44,151 nt of DNA from Acidimicrobiaceae bacterium (GTDB lineage: Bacteria; Actinomycetota; Acidimicrobiia; Acidimicrobiales; Aldehydirespiratoraceae), in the NCBI GenBank assembly GCA_026710865.1, contig JAPOQG010000221.1, positions 1 through 44,151 of the forward strand. Direction: 5' to 3'. Below, piece after piece: positions 1 through 7,940 of the stretch. The position numbers and the translations under genes were made by a program. Each line of letters starts with the position of its first letter. Position 1 is the stretch's first letter. The notes beneath the pieces are model-generated. The model was given only the letters and a program-made list of their open reading frames with translations. It did not search any database and was not told the DNA's origin.

Positions 1-1082
1 AGCACGACGACGGAGCGCAGCACCTCGCCCCGCTCCATCTTGTGGAAGGCCTCCTCCACGTCGCCGAGGTCGATCGTCTCCGACACGAAGCCGTCGAGGT
101 CGAGCCGGCCCTGGAGGTACAGGTCGATCAGCATGGGGAAGTCCCGGCTCGGCAGGCAGTCGCCGTACCAGCTCGACTTCAGCGCCCCGCCCCGGCCGAA
201 CACCTCGATGAAGGGCAACTCGATGGTCATGTCCGGTCGGGGCACGCCCACCAGCACCACCGTGCCGGCGAGGTCGCGGGCCTCGAAGGCCTGCCGGTAT
301 GTCTGGGGCAGTCCCACTGCCTCGATGGCCACGTCCACGCCGTTGCCGCCGGTGAGGGCCTGGATCGCCTCCACCGGGTCGGCCTCAGACGAGTTGATGG
401 TGTGGGTGGCGCCGAAGCCCCGAGCCCACTCCAGCTTGCGGTCATCGATGTCCACCGCGATGATCGTGTGGGCCCCGGCCAGCTTGGAGCCGGCGATGGC
501 GGCGTCGCCCACTCCCCCGCAGCCGAAGACGGCCACGCTGTCGCCCCGACCGACTCCGCCGGTGTTGATGGCGGCGCCGATGCCGGCCATCACCCCGCAG
601 CCCAGCAGGCCTGCGGCGGTGGCCGGAGCGGACGAGTCGACCTTGGTGCACTGCCCCGCGGCGACGATGGTCTTCTCGACGAACGCGCCGATGCCCAGCG
701 CGGGCGAGAGTTCGGTCCCGTCGGCCAGCGTCATCTTCTGGGACGCGTTGTGGGTGCTGAAGCAGATCTGGGGCCGGCCCCGCAGGCACGAGCGGCACTG
801 ACCGCAAACCGCCCGCCAGTTGAGGATCACGTAGTCGCCGGGCTCCACCTCGGTCACGCCGTCGCCGACCGACTCGACCACCCCTGCGGCCTCGTGTCCC
901 AGCAGGAAGGGGAACTCGTCGTTGATCCCGCCCTCGCGGTAGTGCAGGTCGGTGTGGCAGACGCCGCAAGCCTGGACGGCCACCACCGCCTCGCCGGGAC
1001 CCGGGTCGGGGATCACGACGTCGGTGATCGTGACCGGCTCGCCCACCGCCATCGACACCACTCCTTGCACGGTCTGGCGCAT
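1..1082 (-). CDS. mscR: S-(hydroxymethyl)mycothiol dehydrogenase-type zinc alcohol dehydrogenase, 3' end outside the window
   Basis: Reading the minus strand from the ATG at 1082 gives about 360 codons of a class III-type zinc alcohol dehydrogenase. Visible are the catalytic zinc ligand motif ACGVCHTD, the GHEAAG motif, the structural zinc cysteines in [15 protein letters not shown], and a Rossmann glycine motif [10 protein letters not shown]. The stretch [11 protein letters not shown] and the ending SSWYGDCLP...VLRSVVV match my memory of the mycothiol-dependent formaldehyde dehydrogenase family, which oxidises the formaldehyde-mycothiol adduct in the cytoplasm. The family is about 361 residues, so only the last codon or two lie beyond base 1. 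The start follows AGGAGG by eight bases and a promoter lies just upstream. The ORF track shows only other-frame shadows here. Substrate assignment rests on family resemblance; a general zinc alcohol dehydrogenase is the alternative. Confidence 0.9.
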   Translation of the reverse strand, partial: MRQTVQGVVSMAVGEPVTITDVVIPDPGPGEAVVAVQACGVCHTDLHYREGGINDEFPFLLGHEAAGVVESVGDGVTEVEPGDYVILNWRAVCGQCRSCLRGRPQICFSTHNASQKMTLADGTELSPALGIGAFVEKTIVAAGQCTKVDSSAPATAAGLLGCGVMAGIGAAINTGGVGRGDSVAVFGCGGVGDAAIAGSKLAGAHTIIAVDIDDRKLEWARGFGATHTINSSEADPVEAIQALTGGNGVDVAIEAVGLPQTYRQAFEARDLAGTVVLVGVPRPDMTIELPFIEVFGRGGALKSSWYGDCLPSRDFPMLIDLYLQGRLDLDGFVSETIDLGDVEEAFHKMERGEVLRSVVV

Positions 1083-1121
1083 GTCCTCGTCCTCCTGGTA
1101 GTCCGGCCGGCTGGTCTGGGC

Positions 1122-1149
1122 ACACTACCGCGCCCGGCCCGGCCATCAA
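1122..1149 (-). promoter_or_regulatory. Promoter of the mycothiol dehydrogenase gene
   Basis: On the minus strand TTGATG is followed after 16 bases by TAGTGT. The predicted transcription start is about 33 bases before the ATG, leaving room for the AGGAGG ribosome site. It is one of the few leadered promoters in the window. Confidence 0.55.
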
Positions 1150-1180
1150 GTGGCGAGGCCCGGAGGTCACGGAGCATGGT

Positions 1181-1341
1181 CACCCCGGCTGATCGTCCCG
1201 CAGGCGGGGGCATAGAGCAACTGGACCGCCGGCCCGGACAAGCACCCCCGCTGATCGTCCCGCAGGCAGGGGCATAGAGCAACTGGACCGCCGGCCCGGA
1301 CAAGCACCCCCGCTGATCGTCCCGCAGGCAGGGGCATAGAG
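1181..1341. repeat. Tandem repeat of 62 bp, about 2.6 copies, ending in the DUF2277 promoter
   Basis: Copies begin at 1181, 1243 and 1305, each opening with CACCCC(C/G)GCTGATCGTCCC and containing CATAGAG. The third copy stops where the gene begins. Only there is the box completed to TAGAGT; the upstream copies read TAGAGC. The array therefore looks like a tandem duplication of the gene's own promoter region. Confidence 0.9.
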
Positions 1342-1342
1342 T
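1337..1342 (+). promoter_or_regulatory. Leaderless-type -10 box for DUF2277
   Basis: TAGAGT ends seven bases before the ATG at 1350, so transcription probably starts at or next to the A of the start codon. No purine-rich ribosome site is present. Confidence 0.5.
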
Positions 1343-1349
1343 CGTGGCC

Positions 1350-1625
1350 ATGTGCCGCAACATCACGACCCTGCGAGGTCTGGCCCCGCCCGCCTCGACA
1401 GAGGAGGTCGAAGCCGCCGCCCGCCAGTACGTCCGCAAGGTCAGCGGGGTCCAGAAGACCTCCGCGGCCACCGAGGCCGCCTTCGAGCAGGCCGTCGCGC
1501 TGGTAGCCGACGCCACCGCCGACCTACTGGCTGCCCTGCCGCCCCGCCGGACACCGCCCCGCAACGAGCCACCGCTGCGGCGACGGGCCGCCGCGGCCGC
1601 CGCGGCCGTCGGCACCACCGCCTGA
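1350..1625 (+). CDS. DUF2277 family protein
   Basis: The 91-residue product starts MCRNITTLRGLAPPAS, the signature opening of the DUF2277 family (MCRNI.TL...PPAT), followed by the conserved QYVRKVSG and a helical segment. The last 25 residues are alanine/arginine-rich and low complexity. I chose the ATG at 1350 over the track's GTG at 1344 because the family begins with MCRNI. The function of the family is not known to me. It is followed after seven bases by pcm on the same strand. Confidence 0.85.
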   Translation: MCRNITTLRGLAPPASTEEVEAAARQYVRKVSGVQKTSAATEAAFEQAVALVADATADLLAALPPRRTPPRNEPPLRRRAAAAAAAVGTTA

Positions 1626-1632
1626 GACGTTC

Positions 1633-2322
1633 ATGGCCGGCTCGACGGGGCAGCTGGCGGACCTCGTGGCCCAGGCCCGGCGGTACGGCGTGCGCGACGA
1701 GGCCGTGCTCGCCGCCATCGGGACGGTGCCGCGGCAGAGCTTCGTGCCCCGCCGGCTCGCCTCGGCCGCCTTCGACGACGGTCCACTGCCGATCGGCGAG
1801 GGCCAGACCATCAGCCAGCCCGCGATGGTGGCCATGATGGCCGAGGCCGCCCAGTTGCGCCCCGACGACCGGGTGCTGGAGGTCGGGGCCGGCTCCGGCT
1901 ACGGCGCGCTGGTGCTGCGGGCCCTGGCCGGCCGGGTGGTGACCATCGAGCGCAGGCCCGGCCTGGCCGGCAAGGCCCGGGCCGCGCTGGCGGGCCAGGG
2001 CTTAGGGGACGTGGAGGTGGTGGTGGGCGACGGCACGCTGGGCTGGCCCACCGAGGCGCCCTATGACGCCATCGTCGTGACCGCGGCCGGCCCGGAGCCG
2101 CCCCCGCCCCTGCTGGAGCAGCTCGCGCCGGGAGGACGCCTGGTGATGCCCGTGGGCGAGCAGCACAACACCCAGTTCCTGATGCGCTACACCCGCACCG
2201 CCACCACGCACGTCCAAGACGATGGCGATCCCGCTCCCGAGGAGGAGTACCGGTCCGAGCGGCTGACGGCGGTGCGCTTCGTCCCGCTCATCGGCGCCCA
2301 CGGCTTCGGGCCCCGCCGATGA
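1633..2322 (+). CDS. pcm: Protein-L-isoaspartate O-methyltransferase
   Basis: The 229-residue protein methylates isoaspartyl residues in damaged proteins with S-adenosylmethionine so that they can revert to aspartate. The family-specific motif GEGQTISQPAMVAMM lies near residues 55-69. SAM motif I, VLEVGAGSGYGALVL, follows near 78-92, then an acidic VTIERRPG and the C-terminal VRFVPLIGAHGF. Length matches the family. It lies seven bases after DUF2277 and is probably co-transcribed. Its TGA overlaps the ATG of the next small ORF (ATGA). Confidence 0.93.
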   Translation: MAGSTGQLADLVAQARRYGVRDEAVLAAIGTVPRQSFVPRRLASAAFDDGPLPIGEGQTISQPAMVAMMAEAAQLRPDDRVLEVGAGSGYGALVLRALAGRVVTIERRPGLAGKARAALAGQGLGDVEVVVGDGTLGWPTEAPYDAIVVTAAGPEPPPPLLEQLAPGGRLVMPVGEQHNTQFLMRYTRTATTHVQDDGDPAPEEEYRSERLTAVRFVPLIGAHGFGPRR

Positions 2323-2462
2323 CGCTGACCCGTCACCGAATCATCGACGCAGCCACACCGGGGGTGCCCCGCGACCACGACCGGTTCAACGTCAATGGGC
2401 CGTCGGTGCTGCCCGCGCCCGCCTGGATGCCGGACCCTCCGGGCCGGTACGCAGACTTCTAG
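2319..2462 (+). pseudogene. Small ORF coupled to pcm, possible N-terminal remnant of a glycosidase-like gene
   Basis: Forty-seven codons run from an ATG that overlaps the pcm stop (ATGA) to a TAG. The track omits it because it is short. The segment FNVNGPSVLPAPAWMPDPPG resembles, from memory, the opening of a family of glycoside-hydrolase-like proteins (..NGPS.I..PDW...PLGRYYLYFAHH); the reading then stops at the expected YLYFAHH position. It could be a decayed N-terminus or a genuine coupled small protein. Confidence 0.4.
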
Positions 2463-2466
2463 TCCG

Positions 2467-3192
2467 GTGTCGGAGACTCGCTCGACCGCGGGCGGCGCGG
2501 CGCGATCCGCCACGGCCCGCCAGGTGGTGCGCCGACTCCCGCAGTTGATCGCGGGGTTGTGGATCTTCGGGATGGGTCTGGCTCTCGTGGTGCTCGGCGG
2601 GCAGGGTCAGGGTCCCTGGATCGTGTTCGACGAGGGCGTCTCGCTGCACACGCCGCTGACCATCGGCACGGTTGCGATTCTTGTCGGCGTGGTGCTGGTG
2701 GCCGGGTTGGCGCTGGCTCGCGAACCGGTGGGGTTCGGCACTCTGGCGAACGCGGTGGTGGTGGGGGTCTCGACCGACGTGACCCTGGCGATCTTCGACC
2801 AGCCCGGCTCAGTTATTGGGCAGGTGGCCCTGACGCTGGTCAGCCCGTTGCTGGTAGCGCTGGGCTCGGGCCTGTACCTCGGCGTCATGCTGGGTCCGGG
2901 ACCACGCGACGGCGTCATGACGGCCATGCACCGCCGCGGCGTCCCCATCTGGCTGGCCCGCTTCATCATCGAAGCCGTGCCGTTCACAATCGGCGCGATC
3001 CTGGGCGGCACGGTGGGCTGGGGGACGGTCTACTGGCTGGTGGTCATCGGCCCTGCGGTGAACCTGGCGATGAAGTTCCGCTCCTGGCCCATGGTGCCCT
3101 CGCGCTGGATCGACGTGTTCAACGCCCTGGAGACGGACCGGCACCCCGTACCCCGCACCAACCGCCGGCACCCAGGCTTCCGGCGCCACTGA
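2467..3192 (+). CDS. YczE/YitT-type integral membrane protein
   Basis: About 241 residues with five hydrophobic segments (LIAGLWIFGMGLALVVLGG, IGTVAILVGVVLVAGLAL, LANAVVVGVSTDVTLAIF, VALTLVSPLLVALGSGLYLGV, IEAVPFTIGAILGGTVG). The hallmark is GLYLGVMLGPGPRDGVMTAMHRR followed by GGTVGWGTV and IGPAVNLAMKF, as in the YczE membrane family. The transported substrate or role is not known. The start is uncertain: the GTG at 2467 is used because it follows the preceding small ORF's stop directly, but later GTG codons are possible. Repeat elements follow the stop. Confidence 0.7.
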   Translation: MSETRSTAGGAARSATARQVVRRLPQLIAGLWIFGMGLALVVLGGQGQGPWIVFDEGVSLHTPLTIGTVAILVGVVLVAGLALAREPVGFGTLANAVVVGVSTDVTLAIFDQPGSVIGQVALTLVSPLLVALGSGLYLGVMLGPGPRDGVMTAMHRRGVPIWLARFIIEAVPFTIGAILGGTVGWGTVYWLVVIGPAVNLAMKFRSWPMVPSRWIDVFNALETDRHPVPRTNRRHPGFRRH

Positions 3193-3228
3193 GGCCGTAC
3201 GGGCCTCGGCAATCCGCCCCCTATCCAG

Positions 3229-3345
3229 AACTGGCAGCACAATGCACGCCATCCGTGCAAAACACTGCCAATTCCCCGGGCCAGCCACCCCCCATCCAGA
3301 ACTGGCAGCACAATGCACGCCATCCGTGCAAAACACTGCCAATTC
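3229..3345. repeat. Two direct copies of the 46-nt hairpin element, 71 bp apart
   Basis: Copies at 3229-3274 and 3300-3345 read AACTGGCAGC...ACTGCCAATTC with an inner palindrome TGCACGCCATCCGTGCA. Each folds as an outer stem GGCAG/CTGCC and an inner stem GCACG/CGTGC around CCATC. The array follows the stop of the YczE-like gene and precedes the ltaE promoter. Related copies occur at 9526, 16324 and 26059. Confidence 0.92.
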
Positions 3346-3395
3346 CTGAAGTGGGTGGGGCACGGACGGGCTGCGGTCTGCCAGCGGAGCGGGTC

Positions 3396-3401
3396 TAGCC
3401 T
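3396..3401 (+). promoter_or_regulatory. Leaderless-type -10 box for ltaE
   Basis: TAGCCT is followed by exactly six bases and then the GTG start at 3408; no ribosome site is visible. Confidence 0.5.
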
Positions 3402-3407
3402 GAGCTT

Positions 3408-4421
3408 GTGATCGATCTTCGCTCCGACACTGTCACCCAGCCCACGGCGGCCATGCGGGCGGCCATGGCGGCAGCCACCGTGGGCGACGACGTGTACGGC
3501 GAGGATCCCACCGTCAACGAACTCCAGGATGTCACGGCCTCCCTGCTGGGCAAGGAGGCCGCGCTGTTCGTGACCAGCGGCACCCAGGGCAACCTCTGCG
3601 GGCTGCTCGCCCACTGCGGGCGCGGCGACGAGTACATCGTCGGCGACCGCGCCCACACCTACATGTACGAGGGCGGCGGCGCGGCGGTGCTCGGCTCCAT
3701 CCAGCCCCAACCGGTTCCCAGGGGCGACGACGGCATGATCGACCTGGCAGCGGCCGAGGAGGCCGTCAAGTCGCCCGACCACCACTTCGCCCGCACCAGG
3801 CTGCTGTGCCTGGAGAACACCGCCGACGGCAACGTGCTGACGCTCGAGCAGATGGAGGCGTCGGCCGAGTTGGCTGCCCGCCACGGCCTGGCCCACCACC
3901 TCGACGGGGCCCGGCTGCCGAATGCTGCGGTGGCGCTGGAAGTGTCGCCGGCCGAGGTGGCTGCGCCGTTCGATTCGGTGTCGGTGTGCCTCTCGAAGGG
4001 TCTGGGCACACCGATGGGCTCAGTGCTGGCCGGACCGGTGGACCTGATCGACGAAGCCCACAAATGGCGCAAGATGCTCGGCGGGGGGCTGCGCCAGGCC
4101 GGGATCGTGGCCGCGGCAGGACTGTACGCGCTAGAGCACCACATCGATCGACTGGCCGACGACCACGCCAACGCATCCCGCCTGGCCGACGGTCTGGCCG
4201 CCATCGACGGCGTCAAGATCGACTCCTGCGCAACCAACATGGTGTTCATCCGCGTCGACGACGAGGGGCGCGGCGACGGCCTGGACCTGCGGACAGGACT
4301 CGCCGACCGCGGCATCCTCACCCGCTGGGACGGCTCCCGGGCCCGGCTGGTCACCCACCTCGACGTGACCGCCGATGACATGGAGACGGCCATCGACGCC
4401 TTCGCCGAACTTCTGTCCTGA
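3408..4421 (+). CDS. ltaE: Low-specificity threonine aldolase
   Basis: The 337-residue PLP enzyme (fold type I) cleaves threonine or allo-threonine to glycine and acetaldehyde. The opening [12 protein letters not shown] is the standard family start, followed by [14 protein letters not shown] and [12 protein letters not shown]. The [11 protein letters not shown] motif contains the PLP-binding aspartate. The Schiff-base lysine is in [13 protein letters not shown] (K197), and [11 protein letters not shown] follows. Length and domain order are normal. The GTG start is supported by the upstream TAGCCT box. It appears to be a single-gene unit. Confidence 0.93.
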   Translation: MIDLRSDTVTQPTAAMRAAMAAATVGDDVYGEDPTVNELQDVTASLLGKEAALFVTSGTQGNLCGLLAHCGRGDEYIVGDRAHTYMYEGGGAAVLGSIQPQPVPRGDDGMIDLAAAEEAVKSPDHHFARTRLLCLENTADGNVLTLEQMEASAELAARHGLAHHLDGARLPNAAVALEVSPAEVAAPFDSVSVCLSKGLGTPMGSVLAGPVDLIDEAHKWRKMLGGGLRQAGIVAAAGLYALEHHIDRLADDHANASRLADGLAAIDGVKIDSCATNMVFIRVDDEGRGDGLDLRTGLADRGILTRWDGSRARLVTHLDVTADDMETAIDAFAELLS

Positions 4422-4443
4422 GGATCGGCGAGAACCCGACCGA

Positions 4444-4487
4444 ATCTGCACGAGTTTTCCTCATATATGGCGGGTTTCCCTACAGAT
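4444..4487. promoter_or_regulatory. Intergenic element ATCTG...GTTTTCC...ATATG...GGTTTC...ACAGAT, copy 1
   Basis: A 44-nt AT-richer element lies 22 bases after the ltaE stop. It shares ATCTG, GTTTTCC, ATATG, GGTTTC and ACAGAT in the same order with a 47-nt element at 39252-39298. Both sit between the end of one gene and the promoter of another, so a terminator or operator role is possible. Confidence 0.5.
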
Positions 4488-4500
4488 CTTGACCGAGCCG

Positions 4501-4666
4501 GCCCGAGCGGCCCGCGATGAGTACGGTGAGACCATGACCCTGGCCGTGGGGCGCCGGTGGGCGCCTTCGCGGCCCGAGCGGACCGCGATGAGTACGGTGA
4601 GGCCATGACAAGGTGGTCGTGGGGCGCCGGTGGGCGCCTTCGCGGCCTGAGTACGGTGGCGCCATG
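4501..4666 (+). repeat. Triplicated leaderless promoter-plus-start unit upstream of the guanine deaminase gene
   Basis: Three tandem units each contain GAGTACGGTG. The boxes TACGGT lie at 4522, 4593 and 4652, and each is followed by exactly six bases and an ATG (4534, 4605, 4664). The first two ATGs open mini-ORFs of 24 and 20 codons. The stop of each overlaps the next ATG as ATGA, and the last ATG is the real gene start. The first mini-ORF begins MTLAV, as does the enzyme, so the unit is a copy of the gene's own promoter and first codons. Confidence 0.88.
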
Positions 4667-6007
4667 ACCTTGGCTGTTGCTGGCACGCTGATGCAGACAC
4701 CGGCACCGGACCAGTTCACCGTCACCGATGCGGTCGTCGAGGTGGACGCCACCGGGGCCATCGTCGCCGTCCACGACCGTTCCACGCCTGAGGGAGCGGC
4801 TGCCGGACGGGCCGCGCTGGACGCCGCTGCCGAACGGGTGGAACTGGCGCCGGGCACGTTCCTGATGCCCGGCATGGTGGATCTTCATGTGCATGCGCCC
4901 CAGTGGCCCCAGCTCGGCACCGGCCTCGATCTGCCCTTGGAGCGGTGGCTGTTCGAGTACACCTTCCCACTGGAGGCCCGCTACGCCGACACCGGCTTCG
5001 CGGCGGCGGTGTGGGACGACCTGGTCCCGACCCTGCTCGCCCACGGTACGACCACCGCCGTCTATCACTCGTCGAACCATCTGGAGGCCACGACCGCGCT
5101 GGCCCGAACCTGCGCCCGCCACGGGCAACGGGCGCTCGTGGGCCGGGTCGCCATGGACCATCCGTCAGGAACCCCTGAGTGGTATCGCGATGCGACCGCG
5201 TCGGAGGGCGTGGACGCGTCGGCCGCGTCCATCGAAGCGGTGGAAGCGCTCGCGAGTCCGCTCGTGGAGCCGATCATCACTCCCCGCTTCGCGCCGGCCT
5301 GCACCGACGCACTCCTGGAGGGGCTCGGCGAACTGGCCGAGTCCACCGGCGCACGGACGCAGACCCACTGCGCCGAGTCGGACTGGCACTGCGGCTACGC
5401 CCTCGACCGGTTCGGCACCACCGATCCGGCCGCGCTCGACCGCTTCGGCCTGGTACGGCCCCGCACAGTGCTGGCCCACGCCGACCACCTCACCACCGAC
5501 GACATGGCCCTCGTGTCGGGTCAGCGGGCGGGCGTGGCCCACTGCCCGCTGTCCAACGCGTACTTCGCCAACGCGGTGTTCCGCGTGCGGCGGGCGCTGG
5601 CCGCCAACGTCCGCGTGGGCCTGGGCACCGACATCGCCGGAGGGGCCCGTCCCGGACTGCTGGCAATGTGCCAGGACGCGGTGACCGTCTCCCGCATGCT
5701 CGAGGACGGCGTCGACCCGGCCCTCGGCGCGGCGGAGCGGGGCGTGCCGGCGTCGCGGATCGACACCGCGACCGCCTTCTGGCTGGCGACCGCGGGCGGC
5801 GCGGCGGTAGTCGACCTGCCGGTGGGGCTGATCGAGCCGGGCCGCCGCTTCGACGCCATCGCGGTGCGCGCCGACCGGCCCGGCGGAACCATCCGGCTGT
5901 GGGACGGCTTCGACGACGAGGCCCGCATCTTCGAGAAGGTCGTCCGCCTGGCCGCCGACGACGACATCAGCCACGTCTGGGTGGACGGAGCGAGCGTCAA
6001 ACCATAG
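4664..6007 (+). CDS. guaD: Guanine deaminase-like amidohydrolase
   Basis: A 447-residue metal-dependent amidohydrolase. After a short beta-sandwich N-terminus comes PGMVDLHVHAPQWPQ with the HxH metal ligands (H75, H77). Then follow LERWLFEYTFPLEARYAD and LLAHGTTTAVYHSSNH, as in guanine deaminases. Further ligands are in THCAES (His/Glu) and VLAHADHL, then VAHCPLSNAYF and GLGTDIAGGARPG with the catalytic aspartate. The family converts guanine to xanthine in purine salvage; related ring deaminases cannot be excluded. The start at 4664 is chosen from the third promoter box and the MTLAV repeat; the track's GTG at 4613 lies inside the repeat array. Confidence 0.85.
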   Translation: MTLAVAGTLMQTPAPDQFTVTDAVVEVDATGAIVAVHDRSTPEGAAAGRAALDAAAERVELAPGTFLMPGMVDLHVHAPQWPQLGTGLDLPLERWLFEYTFPLEARYADTGFAAAVWDDLVPTLLAHGTTTAVYHSSNHLEATTALARTCARHGQRALVGRVAMDHPSGTPEWYRDATASEGVDASAASIEAVEALASPLVEPIITPRFAPACTDALLEGLGELAESTGARTQTHCAESDWHCGYALDRFGTTDPAALDRFGLVRPRTVLAHADHLTTDDMALVSGQRAGVAHCPLSNAYFANAVFRVRRALAANVRVGLGTDIAGGARPGLLAMCQDAVTVSRMLEDGVDPALGAAERGVPASRIDTATAFWLATAGGAAVVDLPVGLIEPGRRFDAIAVRADRPGGTIRLWDGFDDEARIFEKVVRLAADDDISHVWVDGASVKP

Positions 6008-6191
6008 CCACGCCCGGCATCCGCCAGCGCCGACGGCCGAGCTCGAATGGGGTGCGAGTTCCTCGCGATGCGGCGCTGTGCTTCTCGCTCACCTCCACCG
6101 CGCTCATAGGTCGCTCGGGCACCGGCCCTCGCAGCGCACCTTGCGCCGTGGTCTGGCGACTCGTGCCAATCCGCTCGACCGCGGACGGCAC

Positions 6192-6197
6192 TAGCTT
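6192..6197 (+). promoter_or_regulatory. Leaderless-type -10 box for the haloalkane dehalogenase-like gene
   Basis: TAGCTT is followed by six bases and then the ATG at 6204. The rest of the 196-base gap upstream holds nothing I recognise. Confidence 0.5.
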
Positions 6198-6203
6198 CGA
6201 GCC

Positions 6204-7145
6204 ATGACCGAGATCCTGACCACCCCCGATGGAACCGCGTTCGTCCGCACGCCGGACGAGCGCTTCGCCGCCATCGCCGACTACCCCTACGAGCCCCGGT
6301 ACGCAACCGTGGACGGGCTGCGCATGGCCTACATCACGGCCGGGCCCGACGACTCCGGCGGCGGCGCGGCCACGATCCTACTGCTGCACGGCGAGCCGAC
6401 CTGGGGCTACCTGTACCGCAAGATGATCCCGGTGCTGGCCAATGCCGGCCACCGGGTGATGGTCCCCGACCTGATCGGCTTCGGCCGCTCCGACAAGCCC
6501 GTCGAGCGCTCCGCCTACACCTACGCGGGCCACGTGGGCTGGATGAGCGACTTCCTGGACGCGACCGCGGCCGAGCGCGGCTCGGGGCCGCTGCACCTTT
6601 TCGGCCAGGACTGGGGCGGGCTCATCGGCCTGCGCCTCGCGGCCGAGAACCCCGACCTGATCGACCGGCTGATCCTGGCCAACACCGCGCTCCCGGTGGG
6701 CGAGTCCCCCGGGGCCGGCTTCGACTTCTGGCGCCAGTTCAGCCAGGACGTGCCGTTCCTGGACTGCGGCCGGCTGGTCGCCAACGCCACCGCCACCATG
6801 CTGAGCGAGGCCGCCGTCGAGGCCTACCGGGCGCCGTTCCCCGCTGAGACGCACTTGGCGGGGGCCCGCCAGTTCCCGCTTCTGGTGCCGGTGACGCCAG
6901 ACGACCCGGCCGTTGGTGCCAACCGGGCCGCCTGGGAGGTCCTCAGCCAGTGGACCAAGCCGGTGCTCACCCTGTGGGCGCCCGGCGACCCGGTGCTGGG
7001 AGGACTGCAGCCCTTCATGGTCGAGCGCATCCCGGGTGCGGCCGGCCAGCCTCACGCCCAGTTCGAGCCGGCCGGCCACTTCATCCAGGAGGACCAGGGT
7101 CCAGCTCTGGCCGAAGCAATCAACGCCTGGCTCGCCGAGGGCTGA
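6204..7145 (+). CDS. Haloalkane dehalogenase-like alpha/beta hydrolase (HLD-I type)
   Basis: The 313-residue cytosolic hydrolase has the complete haloalkane dehalogenase signature. The oxyanion strand is HGEPTW (62-67), with the halide-binding tryptophan positions. The nucleophile elbow GQDWGG contains D136 followed by W137. The catalytic acid is in APGDPVLG (D262) and the base in GHFIQED (H292). The C-terminal placement of the acid after strand 7 fits subfamily HLD-I. The family hydrolyses carbon-halogen bonds to alcohols, but the natural substrate here is unknown; epoxide hydrolases are a related alternative. It appears monocistronic behind a leaderless-type promoter. Confidence 0.85.
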   Translation: MTEILTTPDGTAFVRTPDERFAAIADYPYEPRYATVDGLRMAYITAGPDDSGGGAATILLLHGEPTWGYLYRKMIPVLANAGHRVMVPDLIGFGRSDKPVERSAYTYAGHVGWMSDFLDATAAERGSGPLHLFGQDWGGLIGLRLAAENPDLIDRLILANTALPVGESPGAGFDFWRQFSQDVPFLDCGRLVANATATMLSEAAVEAYRAPFPAETHLAGARQFPLLVPVTPDDPAVGANRAAWEVLSQWTKPVLTLWAPGDPVLGGLQPFMVERIPGAAGQPHAQFEPAGHFIQEDQGPALAEAINAWLAEG

Positions 7146-7229
7146 CCGGCAGGGTCCCGAAGCCCACAACCCTGCGAGGGAGTCCTGTGCCGGCTCCTCG
7201 CTGCCCTGTCCGATCAGCACTGGCGGGGC

Positions 7230-7262
7230 TTGATCATGCCGAGTTCATGCTAGAATCATGCC
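7230..7262 (+). promoter_or_regulatory. Promoter and possible operator of the vapBC-type operon
   Basis: TAGAAT at 7251 is followed by six bases and the ATG. The box lies among three CATGC direct repeats (in TCATGCC, TTCATGC and TCATGCC). Such repeats suit binding by the ribbon-helix-helix antitoxin for autoregulation; this is inference from position. Confidence 0.5.
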
Positions 7263-7496
7263 ATGGCCAACCTGCAAGTCAAGAACGTCCCGGAAGAGCT
7301 CCATGAACGTCTTCGGAGACATGCCCGCAGTCGCAACTGCTCGATGAGCGCAGCCGTGCTCGAGGCCATCGAACACGAGCTGGCCAGCTGGGAGTGGCGC
7401 GAGCGGCTTGCCAGCCACCCCACCACCGACCTCGGCATTGACGCGGCGACCCTCATCGCCGAGGAGCGCGATCTGCGCGAAGCGGAACTTGCGTGA
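7263..7496 (+). CDS. vapB: FitA/VapB-type ribbon-helix-helix antitoxin
   Basis: The 77-residue protein opens with LQVKNVPEELHERLRRHARSRNCSMSAAVLEAIEHEL. This is a ribbon-helix-helix DNA-binding domain of the FitA-like antitoxin class (N-terminal strand, two helices). An acidic tail follows that would wrap the toxin. It overlaps the PIN-domain gene by GTGA, the usual translational coupling of toxin-antitoxin pairs. It should neutralise the toxin and repress its own promoter. Confidence 0.85.
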   Translation: MANLQVKNVPEELHERLRRHARSRNCSMSAAVLEAIEHELASWEWRERLASHPTTDLGIDAATLIAEERDLREAELA

Positions 7497-7894
7497 GCCT
7501 CTACGTGGTCGATGCGTCGGTGGCGGTCGAGTACCTCCTGCGCACGCCCCTCGGGCTTTCGATCGCCGAGACCATCGAGGACGCCAGACTCGCGGCTCCC
7601 GACCTCATTGACGCCGAGGTCGTGTCGGGGCTTCGCCGTGCGGTTCACGCTGGGCGCCTCACCGACGAGCGAGCTGTCATGGCGATCGACGCTCTGACGC
7701 AGTGGCCCCTCAGGCGCATCGCGGGCCGAGCGCTGGCCCCCATGGCCTGGCCGCACCACCACAACATCACCGCGTACGACGCCTTCTATGTCGCGGCAGC
7801 GAGCGCGCTAGGAGCCCCGCTGCTCACCGCGGACGGCCGTCTCGCGAGAGCGCCGGGCCTCGGCATCACCATCCAGCACATCCGTATCTCCTGA
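7493..7894 (+). CDS. vapC: VapC-type PIN-domain ribonuclease toxin
   Basis: The 133-residue PIN-domain protein retains the acidic active-site set: D7 in YVVDASVAVEYL, E42 in DLIDAEVVSGL, D96 in ITAYDAFYVAAA and D114 in LLTADGRLA. VapC toxins cleave RNA, often tRNA or rRNA, using a metal bound by these acids. Its GTG start overlaps the antitoxin stop (GTGA). Length and motifs are intact, so it is predicted to be active. Confidence 0.88.
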   Translation: MSLYVVDASVAVEYLLRTPLGLSIAETIEDARLAAPDLIDAEVVSGLRRAVHAGRLTDERAVMAIDALTQWPLRRIAGRALAPMAWPHHHNITAYDAFYVAAASALGAPLLTADGRLARAPGLGITIQHIRIS

Positions 7895-7940
7895 TTCGTG
7901 CCGTCTAGGTTGACCACAGCCGACTGGATGAGAGGCAACA

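Noticed and set aside
42-1277. 411-residue plus-strand ORF and several minus-strand ORFs over 1-1170
   Set aside because: They are other-frame shadows; the real minus-strand frame reads a complete zinc dehydrogenase from 1082.
3229-3345. CRISPR-like repeat/spacer arrangement of the 71-bp hairpin arrays
   Set aside because: Only two or three copies per site, repeats too long and internally palindromic, spacers similar within a locus, and no cas genes.
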